This document shows, piece after piece, positions 41,130 through 53,450 of a stretch of DNA of 64,000 bases. Made by a program: the position numbers and the translations under genes. Positions within the stretch are counted from its first letter, which is position 1. Each line of letters begins with the position of its first letter. The notes beneath the pieces are model-generated. The model was not told the DNA's origin. It saw only the letters and a program-made list of their open reading frames with translations, and did not search any database. The stretch comes from Tipula vernalis (taxonomy: Eukaryota; Arthropoda; Insecta; Diptera; Tipulidae), in NCBI GenBank assembly GCA_958295665.1, contig OY282558.1, forward strand, positions 186,474,015-186,538,014, in the 5' to 3' direction.

Positions 41130-43105
41130 AATTTTGGCATAATATACCGAATTCTGGCATGAGATATGGTATTACGACATCGTAGTTTCAAATTCGAATA
41201 TGAGTTTGTCTAATGACTTATTGAACTAAGACCTGTACTGTTGTAGAATTCTGACATAAAAATTCAAATTCTGGAATACATATCGAATTTAGACACGATA
41301 TATCGAATTTTGACATCAAAACCATAAAATCTGATGTCACAAAATCTGATGTCACAAAATTAATTTCTATAAAGTCAAACGCTGAACAGATTTATTGAAT
41401 TTTGTCATGAGATATCGAATTATTTGATATATCTTCCCAAGACTTCAGAATTTGATATATCATTCAGAATTCTATGTACCGTTTCCAAATTCAATAAATT
41501 GTGTTGAATTCTGGGATGATATAATCCAATTCTCATATGACATTTCGAATTTTGAGAGGATAGATATCGAATTCTGAAGTGTGTGTGATGAGACTTGAAT
41601 TCTGACAAGACATGTCGAATTTTGGCCGAATGTCGGATCAATATGCCAGAAAAGTTAAAATATCGATATGACGTATAAAATTTGACTTGCGATATCGAAT
41701 TCCTACGTTATATGTAGAATTCTAAAACCAAAATTTGAAATTCTGAGATAACATATCGAATTTTGAGATGACATACAGAATTCTGAAGGCTTCCTGAGAC
41801 ATTTATCAAATTGTGACCAGACCTTACGAATTCTGGAATGATATCACGAATTCTGATGTATTGAATCTAAACATAAATAATTCAAATTCTGGCTTTACAT
41901 ATCGAATTCTGTCATCATTTATCTAATTTTCACATAAGATGTACAATTCTGACATTATAAATTCATATTCGGACATGTTATATCGAATTTTAACGTCTTA
42001 TGTAGAATTCTGTTTCATAAAATTCCGACACCAAAAATTCAAAATCTGATTTCAGACATATCGAATTTAGACAGCATTAACTCTATATTTGACAGGACAA
42101 ATCGAATTCTAGCTTGAAATATCGAAATCTGACTTAACATACATAAATTCGAATTGTGATATGACATATCGAATTCTAAAATTATTAATTAATTTTTGGC
42201 TTAGTATATCAAATTTTAACATGATACGCCGAACTACATACTACATCATAAATTCAAATCCTGACTTGATATATAGTATTGAACTATGCCATGATTGACA
42301 CATATGATATATATATTCCGATAATAAAAATGAAAATTCTGATATGACGTATCAAATTCAGACGTGTTATATCAATTCTGACATCATAAATTCTAATTCT
42401 GGCACGATATATCGAATTCTGGCTTGATATCATAATATATCGAATTTTGACATCTGATATTCAAATTCTGACATGACGTATCGAATTCTGACACGAGGTA
42501 TTGAATTCTGATATGATATATCGAATTTTGACATCAAAGATTCAAATTCTGACGTGACATATCGAATTTTGACATAACCTATCGAATTCTGATTTCTAGC
42601 ATATTTTTTTTTTATTCTGGTACGGTGTATTGACATGATGTATCGAATTCTGACAAGATACATCAAATTTTGATATTTAATAAACATATATTCAGAATTA
42701 TGACGTGATGTACCGAATTGACATGACTTGTCGGAATGTGAAATAATGATATAACAAATTCGGAGATAACGCATCGATTTTTGGCATCACAAATTCAAAT
42801 TCTAACTGTTGCAGCTTACATAAGAAATAGATTTCTTACAGCATAAATACAAATTCTGATATTGCATATCTAATTCTGAAATCAATTATCGAATTCTGAC
42901 ATGATAATTCGAATTTTGTATCTAATTCGGACATGAAGTACAAATTCTGACATGGCATATCGAATTCTGATATGATTTATCAAATTCTGATAATATCTGA
43001 AAGATTTCTTTCTGGGATAAAAATTCAAATTCTGACATGTTAACCTCAATTCTGATATGATGTGTCTTATTATGATATGTCGATTTCTGACATCATTTAT
43101 TGAAT
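41130..43105. repeat. Minisatellite array with 20-bp unit
   Basis: About 2 kb of degenerate repeats with an approximate unit GAATTCTGACATGATATATC, spaced 20-21 bp; for example between 42480 and 42590 six consecutive units can be read off. A second monomer type (ATAAATTCAAATTCTGACAT) is interspersed. At this spacing roughly 90 units would fit. Many units keep an EcoRI site. Minus-strand frames through it repeat a seven-residue pattern and are not genes. Confidence 0.9.
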
Positions 43106-43399
43106 GGTGGTAGCGAAGTAGCTTGCATACCTACATACAGATTGGATTGATATAACTACTTAGTAGATAATTTCTGTTGGTTTTGCGGACGCAACCGCGG
43201 ATGGATATATCAACTTAATTTTTAAATTAAAAGTCCAGCCAAGCAATCCAAAGGAAATAACAAATAACCCTATTGATTTGGACGGTACTCCGATGAGGCT
43301 GTTCGGTTATACATAAAAAGGTTTTTCATAAACTGTAGCTATATTCGACAAAAATTAAGAAAAATAAATTTTCTGGCGAAAAAGCCATAGCAGTCATTT
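43106..43399. other. Short spacer after the minisatellite
   Basis: No repeat unit, gene or transposon end is recognised between the array and the next relic. Confidence 0.5.
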
Positions 43400-44103
43400 T
43401 ACGGTTGAAATGACACGTTCCAAAAAAAATCCCAAGTCTATTTTTAAAACAAAATTTCCAAGAAGATTCGTATAATGTCAATGATATTAATCGATGGTGG
43501 TATGCTATTACATCGCGCTAAATGGCAAGTTATGTCAGATATTTGAAGAGGCATTATGGTGATAGTGTAATACATAGTTGTATTTGATGGAAAGTAGCGG
43601 AAAGAAAACCTCGAGCTTTAAAAAATTCTTCAGTCAACTATGCCATGTTCTCAAATGTTGTTACAACATTATCATTTTACAATAAAAGAAAAAAAAATCG
43701 CTACAAAGTTTGAAGAACAAGAAAACTTGGTGGATGCTGCTGAACTATTCAAGATACGTAGATAATTATTCAAGACCATGTACAGTAGATGCAGCGATGG
43801 AACATCTAAAAAAGTTTATTTACAAGTGGAATCGTGGCTAGGTAATTGTTTGTCATCAATCGAATGGGGATGGAAGTTTCAAAATTTCTTAATACCCAAT
43901 CTCATGAACCAGCCCCTGCTCCAGAGTAGATATTAAAAATAATATTCTGCAGATGCAAATCTGGCTACACTGGGAATTGTGGGTGCAGAAAAACCGGGAT
44001 TTTCTGCACGCAGGTCGCAATACTTCAACTAATTGTTCACCACCAATAACCACACATGATTATGATGATGTAATAGAAGAGGAAGATGTTGTAGAAAATA
44101 GTT
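43400..44103 (+). pseudogene. Relic encoding a cysteine-rich C-terminal motif
   Basis: Multiple frames and stops. The clearest part (about 43936-43998) reads ILKIIFCRCKSGYTGNCGC and then RKTGIFC, a compact CxC motif. After a frame change comes an acidic tail (DDVIEEEDVVENS and stop at 44101). Similar CxC tails occur on unclassified insect transposon proteins, as I recall them; I cannot name the family. It lies on the opposite strand to the BEL relic that surrounds it, so it was probably inserted. Confidence 0.4.
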
Positions 44104-44109
44104 AATTCA

Positions 44110-46060
44110 TTATCTCTCATTATCTCATTAATTTCCTTCTAAATGCGGTAATATTCGTTTGTAGTGCAGCCATCTTTCTTCTTTGGATAATTCAAATAGA
44201 ATTTTGGCTCTAATTACTACTTGGGCTAGCCTTCCTAATGGATCGATACTCAATACTGCTTCTGATAGTATGTTGCGTTTCATTATTTTTTGTATTGGTA
44301 AGCAACATTTTTACTTTTATATGCAACAAGGCAGGTGCTGAGTTCCAGTATAAGGCGAGAATTTTTACTGTGGTGTCAAACTCAAATGGGAATGGTCCTG
44401 ATTCTTTGAGGTCCTCTGACAAATGTTATATATTGCCTTATTGTTGTTGTTCCATTTTCTCAGCTTGATACGCCTAATTGTAATAACGAATAAATGTAGT
44501 TGGTTTTGAGCAACAATTGATTCTTCTAAAGTATCTGCTCCGGATAAGAGATCATTGACATATAAGTCGTTGAGTGCTACTTAGTAGCGATCCTATTGGA
44601 TGTAGTTCGGCATTATCTATTGCTAGTTGTCTTAAAATTTTTGTTGCCAAATACATGCATTTGTTTATTTTTGGAAGCTCGCTATAGTATTACTTGGAAG
44701 CTTGAATCTTCGTCAGCTATTTTGATTTGCCTAAACATGTGCTCTGTGTGTGTGGTAAACACGTAACGATGTTTTCTTCATCTCTGTATGTCCTCTGGTA
44801 AACTTCATCACTTTTCATCTCTTCGGCAATAGGCCCTCTTCCTGGAAGTAGTTCTTCTGACTCCCATAGTTGTTTTAGCTGTCTGTTAATGTCGGCGTTT
44901 GTGACGAGGCTGTTCAGATCCTTCGCAGGAAAGACAACACCCTAAATGGGTTTTTGTGCGGTGCACCTCTCCGTATATATCAGCTGTAATTATAATATCA
45001 ATTGGGCCTGGTATGTCGAGGGTTGGGTCGATCAGTATTAGTTATTAGTTGTGTTGCCTCTTCTGTTGGATCGATTATCGCTCGAAGTAAATGGAAGCCT
45101 CGCTAGTTGTTTCTTACGTTTACTAATGCTGTGGCCAGTAGTACCCTGTCATTGTTTTTAGCTAAAGTGTCTGGGATTTCTCGAAATCATTTTTGATATG
45201 CAGTACCATGTGATGGTATTCGCCGCACTGTTCACATATTGAACCTTTGCTACATTAATATGTTTAATGGTTGGCTGGAAAGCATTTTCTGCATAACTTG
45301 TGCAACATTATTATCTGGTTCCTTTCTGTTACACTAGAATCTAAAAACGTTGACAATTTGTAGCGTGTAAATTTCTTTGACAATATATGAATATTGTAGT
45401 TTGTTGTTATGAAGCTGTGTATTTGATGAGTGCCGGTGGTTGTTGTATTGATTTGTTGAAGGGTTCCCGCCTTCTGTTCACTGAATGCTTCTAAAGATTG
45501 GAATCTTCCTTCTAAAAACTTTAGAATCTTCGTTATTTGTTGAAATTTTGTTGGTGAGGTTTTATATAGCCTTCTGGATTCACTGACTAACTTTTTGCAG
45601 ATCATGAAGATAATAATTGAGTCCCACAATTCCATGTTAGTCAATCCTATTCCATGTATAACACATACACGTAGTTGGTATATTCAACAACGTGGCTAGA
45701 GTTTGTAATTAATAGTTTCTTATTGTTGCACCATTTTAATAATATTCCCCAGGCGGTTTCATAGTTCTCTTCCACTGATTCTAAATTATTGATAAGCTTT
45801 GCTGCTGTACTTCCGACGTGATTTTTCAAATTGAGAATTGAGTTGCTATTCTCATGTATGAGTTTTGTAAATGTGTCTTGCCCATTTTATATAATCCCCG
45901 TTCTTAGTAGGCTGACGTGGCTTTTGATCGAGTTATTTTCGATTTCCACAGTGACACTTACGACCATGTTGTCACATTCTTTTTTGATGTTCTCGTAATA
46001 TGCTTCCGTGAAGAATTTGAACGATGCTCCTTTCTTTTTTGACGTTTTCATACAGACATC
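44110..46060 (-). pseudogene. BEL/Pao retrotransposon relic (gag to RT)
   Basis: Minus-strand order is as expected for BEL. The gag start is near 46050 (MKTSKKKGASFKFF), followed by NHVGSTAAKLINNL and YETAWGILLKWCNNKKLL (45829-45700). A zinc-knuckle remnant lies near 45290 (RNQIIMLHKLCRKCFPANH). RT has YVND in place of YVDD near 44560. Then come LKESGPFPFEFDTTVKIL (44410) and AQVVIRAKILFEL near 44200. Several stops and deletions are present. It is a different BEL family from the intact copy. Confidence 0.75.
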
Positions 46061-46130
46061 TTAAAAAATCAACAAAATATAAAACGACACTTGTTTGCAA
46101 AATAAACTAATTACAATTTCCCGGTGATTA

Positions 46131-47735
46131 AGATGACGAACGACAACGAAAATATGAAAGAGGAAAAAGGACAAAACGGTCCTAGTAATCGAGTGACATC
46201 CTCAAACGTAGCTCGCGTCGTCGTAAGAATTCCACCATTCTGGAAAGCGAATCCGCCTCTCTAATTTTGTCAATTGGAAGCCCAATTCGAAACACATGGC
46301 ATTACAACCGACGAAACAAAATTCAACACAGTAGTGGCTACGATAGAGAGTAATATTCTCTCCCTAGTAAACGATGTTATAATGAACCCCCCGAAGACAG
46401 GAAAATGCAATACATTAAAAAAGCGGCTGAAGGAGTATTTTACGGAATCGGTAGAAAGCAGATTAAAGAAATTATTGCACGACAAATATTTGGGAGACCA
46501 ACGTCCATCACATTTTTTAAAAGACATGCGGCAGCTAGCAGGACCAAAAATCGGTAGTGGATTGCTTAAGTCACTGTGGATTCAACGATTGCCTACGCAA
46601 GTGCAAGCCATCTTATCAGTTAGCGACGACGACTTAGACAAGCTCGCTACGATGGCCGATCGCATCATGGAGGTAACAAAGGCGTCGGAGGTGAATATGT
46701 GTGAGAAATCACAGCAACCCGAAACAAATTCCAATGATAATAACGTAGCATCGTTGAGGGCACAAATCGAAGCACTGACGAAAAAAGTGGATGAAATGGG
46801 ACGAAGCCGTTCCCGAACGCCAGGTAGATCACAAAACGGAAATAATTCTCGTTCAAACTCTCACAAGCGTACCGAGTACAAAAATAGCTGGTATCATTAT
46901 AAGTTTGGGGATAAGGCTGCTAAATGCCGTCCGCCGTGTGAATTCTCAAGCAACGAAAAAAACTAGTGGAGCGATCGCTCATGGCGACAGTAAAGTGTCG
47001 CCTTATTATATTCGATAATACAGCAAATTGTCAGTTTTTGATCGATACGGGAGCTGACGTTTGCGTAATACCACCGGAAAAAAACGCGAAGATGAGCAAG
47101 TTAGACACGTTCCCAATAGATCTGTATGCAGCTAATCAAACAAAGATTAACGTTTTCGGGAACAGGACAGTTACGGTTGATTTGGGTTTGCGGAGAAATT
47201 TTACCTGGACATTTATCGTGGCCGACATCGGTAGAGCGATAATAGGATCCGATTTTTTAAGCCACTTCGGATTACTCGTAGATCTAAAACGAAAGAAGCT
47301 GATTGACAGTATGACCAACGTTAATTCGACGGTGATAGAGTTTCGAAATACCAAACATCAGATGTAACTACAGTGCGAACGATAGATTCTCCATACTTCG
47401 AGTTGCTGTCGAAATATAAGGAATATAAGGATCTAACTTGTCCAAAGGTGGGCGTGAGTCCGATTAAACACAACGTGACTCATGTGATCGAAACGAAATG
47501 TGTGCCAGTATATTCAAAGTATCGTCGGTTAACACCGGAAAAATACACTATCGCAAAACGTGAGTTCAACAATATGATGAAGTTGGGAGTATGTAGGCCA
47601 TCAAAAAGCCCATGGGTAAGGCTTACCACCAAATACCAGTTGAACTATCGGACATAGATAAAACGGCGATAATAACGCCATTCGGTTTATTCGAGTTTCC
47701 GAGGATGACCTTTAGGTTAAGAAACGCCGCCCAAT
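46131..47735 (+). pseudogene. Ty3/Gypsy retrotransposon fragment (gag, protease, start of RT)
   Basis: Gag begins at ATG 46131 with a stop near 46261. It continues through DKYLGDQRPSHFLKDMRQL and an RS-rich tail to a degenerate zinc motif, WYHYKFGDKAAKCRPPC (46890-46940). Protease has FLIDTGADVCVIP at about 47036 and IIGSDFLSHFGLLVDL. RT starts with KCVPVYSKYRRLTPEK, then, after a frameshift, AYHQIPV and FGLFEFPRM, and is cut off at 47735 by the LOA LINE. The motifs resemble the CsRn1-type branch. No LTR is seen upstream of gag. Confidence 0.82.
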
Positions 47736-50700
47736 TATCCGTCCAGTCAATATTCAGGCTCTTAATGAATCTGACAATACTACTGGCCGGTACAAGATAC
47801 ATACTATCCGGGCTCATTGTTCTCTCACCTAGATGTTGCAGTCTTTGCTGGAAAATGGCTGGGCAATGGCACAGAACATGTTCCGCTGATTCCGCTTCCA
47901 GACCGCAGAAGCGGCATCCATCTGTCGTACTTAGGCCCATCTTCTTAAGGTGATACCTTAAGGAGACATGACCTGTGCGGAAGCCAGTAAGCAGCCTCAA
48001 CTCAGGTTTCCTAAGTTCAAGACACTCCTTAACCCTGACAGACGAAGGTGATATACATTTTTTCGCCTGCCGTAAACCTGGAATTCTGCGCCAGTAGGAG
48101 GACTTTTGAACATCCTCCCAGCGTTTTACCGCTGCTCTAAGTTGTCCCTTAGTGACACCGCAGAAGGGTTCTGGTCCAAAAAATGGAGAGGCAGAACCCT
48201 CACGGGCGAGGCCATCAGCTGCCTCGTTTCCTTCGATTCCAGTATGACCTGGCACCCACATAAGTGTTACCTTATTTGAGCCTGCCAGATGTTTAATAAC
48301 CTTCAGACAATCCCATACCAGCCTTGACTCAACGGTACAAGACCTAAGAGCTTTTAAGGCTGATTGGCATTGTCTGATACAATATAAATCTTTGCATCGT
48401 TTAGGCCTTTTGCTATGCCTATCCTAGCGCAAAGTTCTATAGCATGTACTTCTGCTTGAAAAACGGTAGCATTGGTACCCACGGACTTCGAGAAGGTAGT
48501 GCCACTCCCGTGTATTCCTATCCCCGCCCCGTCTTCCGTTTTTGATCCATCTGTAAAGCATACCATGGACCCTAGCTCAAATGATGTTCCACCTGCCCTC
48601 CACACATCCCGGTCAGGTAACCTAACACAGAATGGTTTGTGGAAGTCCAGTTTAGCTGGCATACAGTCGGAAGGCATTCCTATGGTAGGGTCTGTCTGAA
48701 ATTCCTTAAGGATTTCCAGATGACCCACCATATTGCCTGGTTTGATATTTCCTTCCGCCTGCATTTTCAGGGTCATACTTGCAGCATCCTTTTTAATAAG
48801 CAGGTGTAACGGTATCAGTTCTAGAAGTGTCTCCACCCCCGCGGTTGGACATGACTTCATTAAGCCCGTAACACCGATGCAGGCTACACGCTGAACCTTA
48901 TTCAATAAGGTTTGCGTTGTCTTCTGCTCAGTTTTAGGCCACCATACAACCGATGCGTAGGTGACCATAGGCCTAATGATTGTAAGAAATGACAAGTAGA
49001 TCATTTTTGGTTGTAGTCCCCAAGTACGCCCATAGAGTCTTTGACAGGCCCAGAGAGCCTTGATGGCTCTATTTTGAACTTTCAACAAATGTTGGTTCCA
49101 GTTCAGTCTTTGATCTAGGATAACCCCTAGATATTTAACCTCGCTGGAAAAAGGCACAGTAGTACCGTTTAACGAGGGAGCTGTAAGCGCAAGCTTTGTC
49201 CTTCTAGTCTGTCAATAACCAATGACCACAAAAGAGGAGATAATACGCCTCCTTGGGGACAGCCCTTTACGGCCTTGATGGTTACTGATTCGCAACCTAG
49301 TCTGGCAGTAATCTCACGATGTTCTAGCATGGAACGGATCCACCTAATTGTAGAAAGTGGAACCCTTTTTCCCATTGCTGCCCTCTCTATAGATCCATAG
49401 GAGGTATTGTCAAACGCCCCCTCAATGTCCACAAAGGCACAAAGGGCAATTTCTTTATATGTTACTGCTTTTTCAATCCTCGTGACTAGCCCGCTAAGGG
49501 CCATAACCGTGGATTTACCAGTTTGATACGCAATCTCACTTCTTATTTGATAGTCCAGGATTTTTTCCATCGTCTTCAAAAGAAACGATGTGAGGCTAAT
49601 TGGCCGATATGCCCTGGCCTGGGTGTCTGGACGACCCCCGCCCTTTGGTATAAAGACCACATTTACTTTCCTCCACAGTTTCGGAATATAATTAAAAGCA
49701 TAACTTGCCCGAAACATCTGGATCAAGCTGGGGAGTATTTCCTCAATACCTTTTTGTAGTAAAGCTGGAAAGATACCATCCGCTCCAGCGGATTTGAAAG
49801 ATTTGAAAGACCCAATAGCCCATCGCACCTTGCTGGGTGTGAAAATTTTCCCAGAGAGACTCCAGATCCTACTGTGAGGCGAATAGGCCACCTCACTTGA
49901 AGGATCATGCGAGTCCTCTTGGGCTCCTACCACTACTGAATCCGGAAAATGGGTCTCTAACAGTACCTCTAAGGTTTCCTTCCGGTTTTCAGTGAACCCC
50001 CCATCTTGCTTCTGGAGAAGTCCTAAACCATTTGAATGATCCCTGGAAAGGACTTTCTGGAGACGAGCTGCAGAGGGCAATTCATTGATTCCCTCACAGA
50101 AATTCCTCCAGGTAGCCCTTTTGGATCTCCTTAGTTCGAGATTATATTCCGTCAAGGCCATCTTATACTCGCCCCATTCACCGGTGCGTTTAGCCTTGTT
50201 GAATAATCTTCTCGATTTTTTCCTCAGTTTATCCAGCGTGCCGTTCCACCAATGGACCATCTTTGTGGACTCTCTTCGCTTAACTGGGCAGCTGTTCTCG
50301 TAAGCCAAGTGTATAGAATTATGCAGGTGGTTTGAACAGATCTCCAAACCCTTTGGAGACTCTATGTTCCCCACAACCGAGGGCATTTCTCATTCGAGTG
50401 AGACTCTATAAGAGTCCCAGTCGGTCAGTTTTGGAATTCTGATTTCCTGCCGCTGCATGGTCTCAGCCGCCAAATCGAATCTGATGTGCAAGTGATCCGA
50501 TAATGAGGCCTCTTCAGACACATGCCAGTTTTTGACCAAGTCGCTAAAATGCGGACTAGCAAGTGTCAGATCTAGGACCTCTTGCCTAATCGCATTTATA
50601 AAAGTAGGTTTCCTTCCCCTATTGACAATGTCTACATTATTTGAGATCAGAAATTCAAATAGGTACTCCCCCTTTATTGATGTCCGTGCTACCCCACACC

Positions 50701-51143
50701 GTGTGGTGCGCGTTTGCATCGCATCCTATCAGGTAGGCCAGCCCATTGCGTTTGCAATGAGCTATGAGCCGAATAAATTCAAGTGGAGGTATTAACTCTG
50801 AGTCTCCAGGAAAGTAGGCGGAGGCCATTATAGCCTCCTGTTTGCCTCTTTCACCCAGAACCTCCACCATTACTGCAACCAAGTCCCTGGAGATGAACTC
50901 TGAAATGGGAATAAAATTAATTTGCGAACTGGCCAACACAGCCGCTCTTGGACTCTGAGTTCCGTTATGATAAATTAACTTACCCACTTGATTTGGTATA
51001 CCTCTAATCTGGTTACCAATCACCCATGGCTCCTGGATTAGAGCCATGCCAATGTTTTGGCAGATAAACCTGCGACAAAGGACGTCCGAAGACGCCTTTG
51101 CATGATGCAGGTTTATCTGCAGGCAGGCGATGTGTGCCTTCAA
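47735..51143 (-). pseudogene. LOA LINE ORF2: endonuclease, RT and RNase H
   Basis: The start MKAHIACLQINLHHAKASS is followed by the endonuclease (LIQEPW, ASAYFPGD, GCDANAHHTVWGSTD; after a frameshift EASLSDHLHI). RT follows from 50386 after an in-frame TGA, with AFVDIEGAFDN and GCPQGGVLSPLLWSL. Just past it (about 49197) the sequence jumps to PSLNGTTVPFSSEVKYLG, and the segment that should hold the catalytic YADD box is missing. RNase H remains as CFTDGSKTEDGAG, HAIEL, IVSDN and WVPGHTGIEGNEAADGLA. Several frame changes. Dead. Confidence 0.85.
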
Positions 51144-51144
51144 T

Positions 51145-52579
51145 TTACCAAAGGCTCCTTCTGAAGGCCCTGCTCAGCCTCCTTTTCAGCACCGCCACCA
51201 CCCGCATGCTTTCTTTGTCCGGCCGATGGCTGACCAGTGTCCTCCATCGCCGTTCTGCTGGCCCCCGCTGTCTGAGAGCCTCCAGGCCTAACCAGTGGCT
51301 TGCACGGGGGGAGTCCTTGTGAGGCCTCCCCGGCGGAACCCCTGACGCCTTCCTCTCCCTTTCCCGCTTTCTCCTCACCTGTCTCCTGGAGAGGGCGGTC
51401 ACCCCGGTGGTCTTAGCTACAGGTGCCGCTACCGTAGCTTCTACAGGCTTCACCACTTGGGTCCCGCCGACAGAAGCCGGCTTAGCTCCACTCTGACCAC
51501 CCTTGGGATGTAATTGCACAGTCCCAAACTTATAGTTGACCTTAAAGCCAACCCGCTTGAGCTTCTCAACTGAAGAGTGGTCCATAGAGAACGTGAAAAA
51601 CGCCGAAGCCTTTCGCCTCTCTCCTGATCACTCTCCAGTTGATCGCCTGCATGCCCTCATTTTGGCTTTTTATAAAACCAAAAAGCTTCTCTGTGGGCAA
51701 TTCAGCACTATTTGGGAAGGTGCCGAACACAATCGCTGGTTTTCCGCCTCGGCCACGATCAGCTGCGCACCCTCCCATGGCTTGATACTGCCTATGGCCT
51801 CCCTGAGCCACTGAACAGTGGCCCGATCGGCACAGGTTAGTACCAGCCTACCAGGCCGAAGCTGACTGCCAAGGAACTTAGGTTTAAGCTTCTTGGCCTC
51901 CTTCTCTAGCACCTTATCTAGGATGCCCTCCTGGACAGCCTTAAGCTGCTCTCCAGTGAGGACAACCTCTGGAAAACCAGTGGACAAGATCCAACTATCT
52001 CCGACTCCGCAGCCTGCCTGAAGGTAAGTCCAGACCGGACCGCAGAACCCAAACCGTCGGGACAGATTCTTCTCCCCTGGCCTTCTTTTGTGCCGGTGGA
52101 GTACCCTCATCCGAGCGGATCCTCTTTGACGGTGGGGCCTCTGCGGGAGCACAAGACTCCCTTTGTGGCCGCATCGCCAGAAGCCTTATCTCGCTTCCGG
52201 GCGGTTTGCCCTCAGCAATAAGCCTAATGTACCGCTTCTTCGCGGCCCCACACATTTTTACGCGAGGAGCCGCGGAAGGTTTGTCAGTGCTGCTGACAGT
52301 TTCTTTCGGGTCCTCCCCGACGACTTTGCTCCCCCCTGCTTTCACAGAGGCGATACCCCCACTTACGGGGTCCGAGTTCTCATCTCCTGAGGTGTCCATG
52401 TCGGAGTTGAGAACTAATTTCTCAATCCCCGAACGGAGCTCCCCATCCGATAGACCACTCATCGAGAGTCCCACAGCGGAAAGAGGGCCGAGGTCCTCGA
52501 ACACCACCGCGGAACTATCGCTGGTATATGACGCTTTAGGAGCGTCATCATCCTTATTATTTTTACTGTGTTTAGACAT
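51145..52579 (-). pseudogene. LOA LINE ORF1 (gag-like, DUF4780-type region)
   Basis: Starts MSKHSKNNKDDDAPKAS at 52579, with a serine/acid-rich N-terminus and a basic middle (PPSKRIRSDEGTPPAQKKARG). After a frame change near 52020 comes the folded region (GEQLKAVQEGILDKVLEKE, then RPGRLVLTCADRATVQWL), which I take for the DUF4780 domain common in these elements. A further shift precedes the tail (VEKLKRVGFKVNYKFGTVQL and a basic C-terminus). The expected role is RNA binding in the LINE particle. GC content and codon use are higher than in the surroundings. Confidence 0.7.
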
Positions 52580-53033
52580 TTTGTTCCCACGAGTTGCTGG
52601 GAAAAGAAAGTCGCCTGTGGGACACCCAGCTTTACCACAGGAAGGCTAAATAAAACTGGAGGGCGCCTGGTATCCAGAGTCCGCATACTTTGGACTGATT
52701 AACCTATCAGCCATTCATCCATCGCCATATGCTGTTCCACCTTATATTAGGGTTTTTTATCAAGGATTTCTCCTTTAGCGCCGTACTTTAGCCTGTGCCA
52801 AATGGTCAGAAGTACCAAAGGGCCTCAGTTACCAGTGATTGCCACGAGGGGGCAGCACGTACACTTACGAATTGTGACCAGGTTACCCCTTCCACAATTG
52901 TACCCATCACGCCAGCTGCCTAAAACATGACCAGAACAGCTCGCGTAATGTGCACCCTACCGAAAGGTTACGGAGTTGGTAGATTACTCTACTCAACTTT
53001 GATCTCCCCCTCCAGTAGACGCCAAATCACCGA
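52580..53033 (-). promoter_or_regulatory. LOA LINE 5' UTR
   Basis: This non-coding block upstream of ORF1 is closely matched in the deleted copy (39440-39853). Conservation in both copies suggests it carries the internal promoter of the LINE; no promoter element was identified directly. Confidence 0.5.
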
Positions 53034-53450
53034 CATGTACCCTAAGAGATACCTTGAAACGTTTGTAGCAGGGTAGGTCGAAGCAGGCGTAGCGTTATCA
53101 CTGAAGGGGGAGTAATGTGGGCGCTCCGTGATCTGTTTGAATAGAAATAAATAGGTCCTCTACCCTTTAGAAAATCGAAGGTACAACGTGAATCAAAATT
53201 TTTAGGAAATAAGGAAATACGAAAAATGAATGAGATATTCGTAATGCAATCGACACACGAGTTACACGACAAAAAACAGACTCGCGAAATTTAATCTAAA
53301 TTAATCTCTTTTTTGTAATTGATATTTTTATTTTAAGTGGCAAACGAGTGATTGAATAATTTGCCTAGTTTGTATAAAAATAAATATTGAATAAAATACA
53401 ATTTGTTAAAATAAGTAAATACTTAATTTTTTATGGGAGTTGTTTTCTAC
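53034..53450 (+). repeat. Gypsy-type polypurine tract and LTR
   Basis: AAGGGGGAGTAA (about 53103-53114) directly precedes TGTGGGCGCTCCG, the likely LTR start. AATAAA-type signals occur near 53380, and the likely end is TTTTCTACA at about 53451. No second LTR was found in the window. It may belong to the Gypsy fragment at 46131-47735, with the LOA LINE and a deletion between them. Confidence 0.5.

Larger units (their letters stand above)
47735..53033 (-). mobile_element. LOA-clade LINE, full-length by layout but mutated
   Basis: The 5' end is at about 53033 and the 3' end at about 47735. Both ends coincide with those of the deleted copy at 39245-39853, which fixes them. It contains a 5' UTR of about 450 bp, ORF1 (51145-52579) and ORF2 (47735-51143). 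LOA is favoured by the endonuclease-RT-RNase H order and the QINLHHAKASSD start. No poly(A) tail or target duplication was found. Confidence 0.82.

Noticed and set aside
42430..42774. A 114-codon minus-strand frame inside the minisatellite
   Set aside because: It repeats a seven-residue pattern (such as RIRYVMSEFE) set by the 20-21 bp unit, has no conserved domain, and follows from repeat periodicity.
41130..43105. CRISPR-like array
   Set aside because: Units are contiguous and degenerate without unique spacers, and the DNA is plainly eukaryotic.
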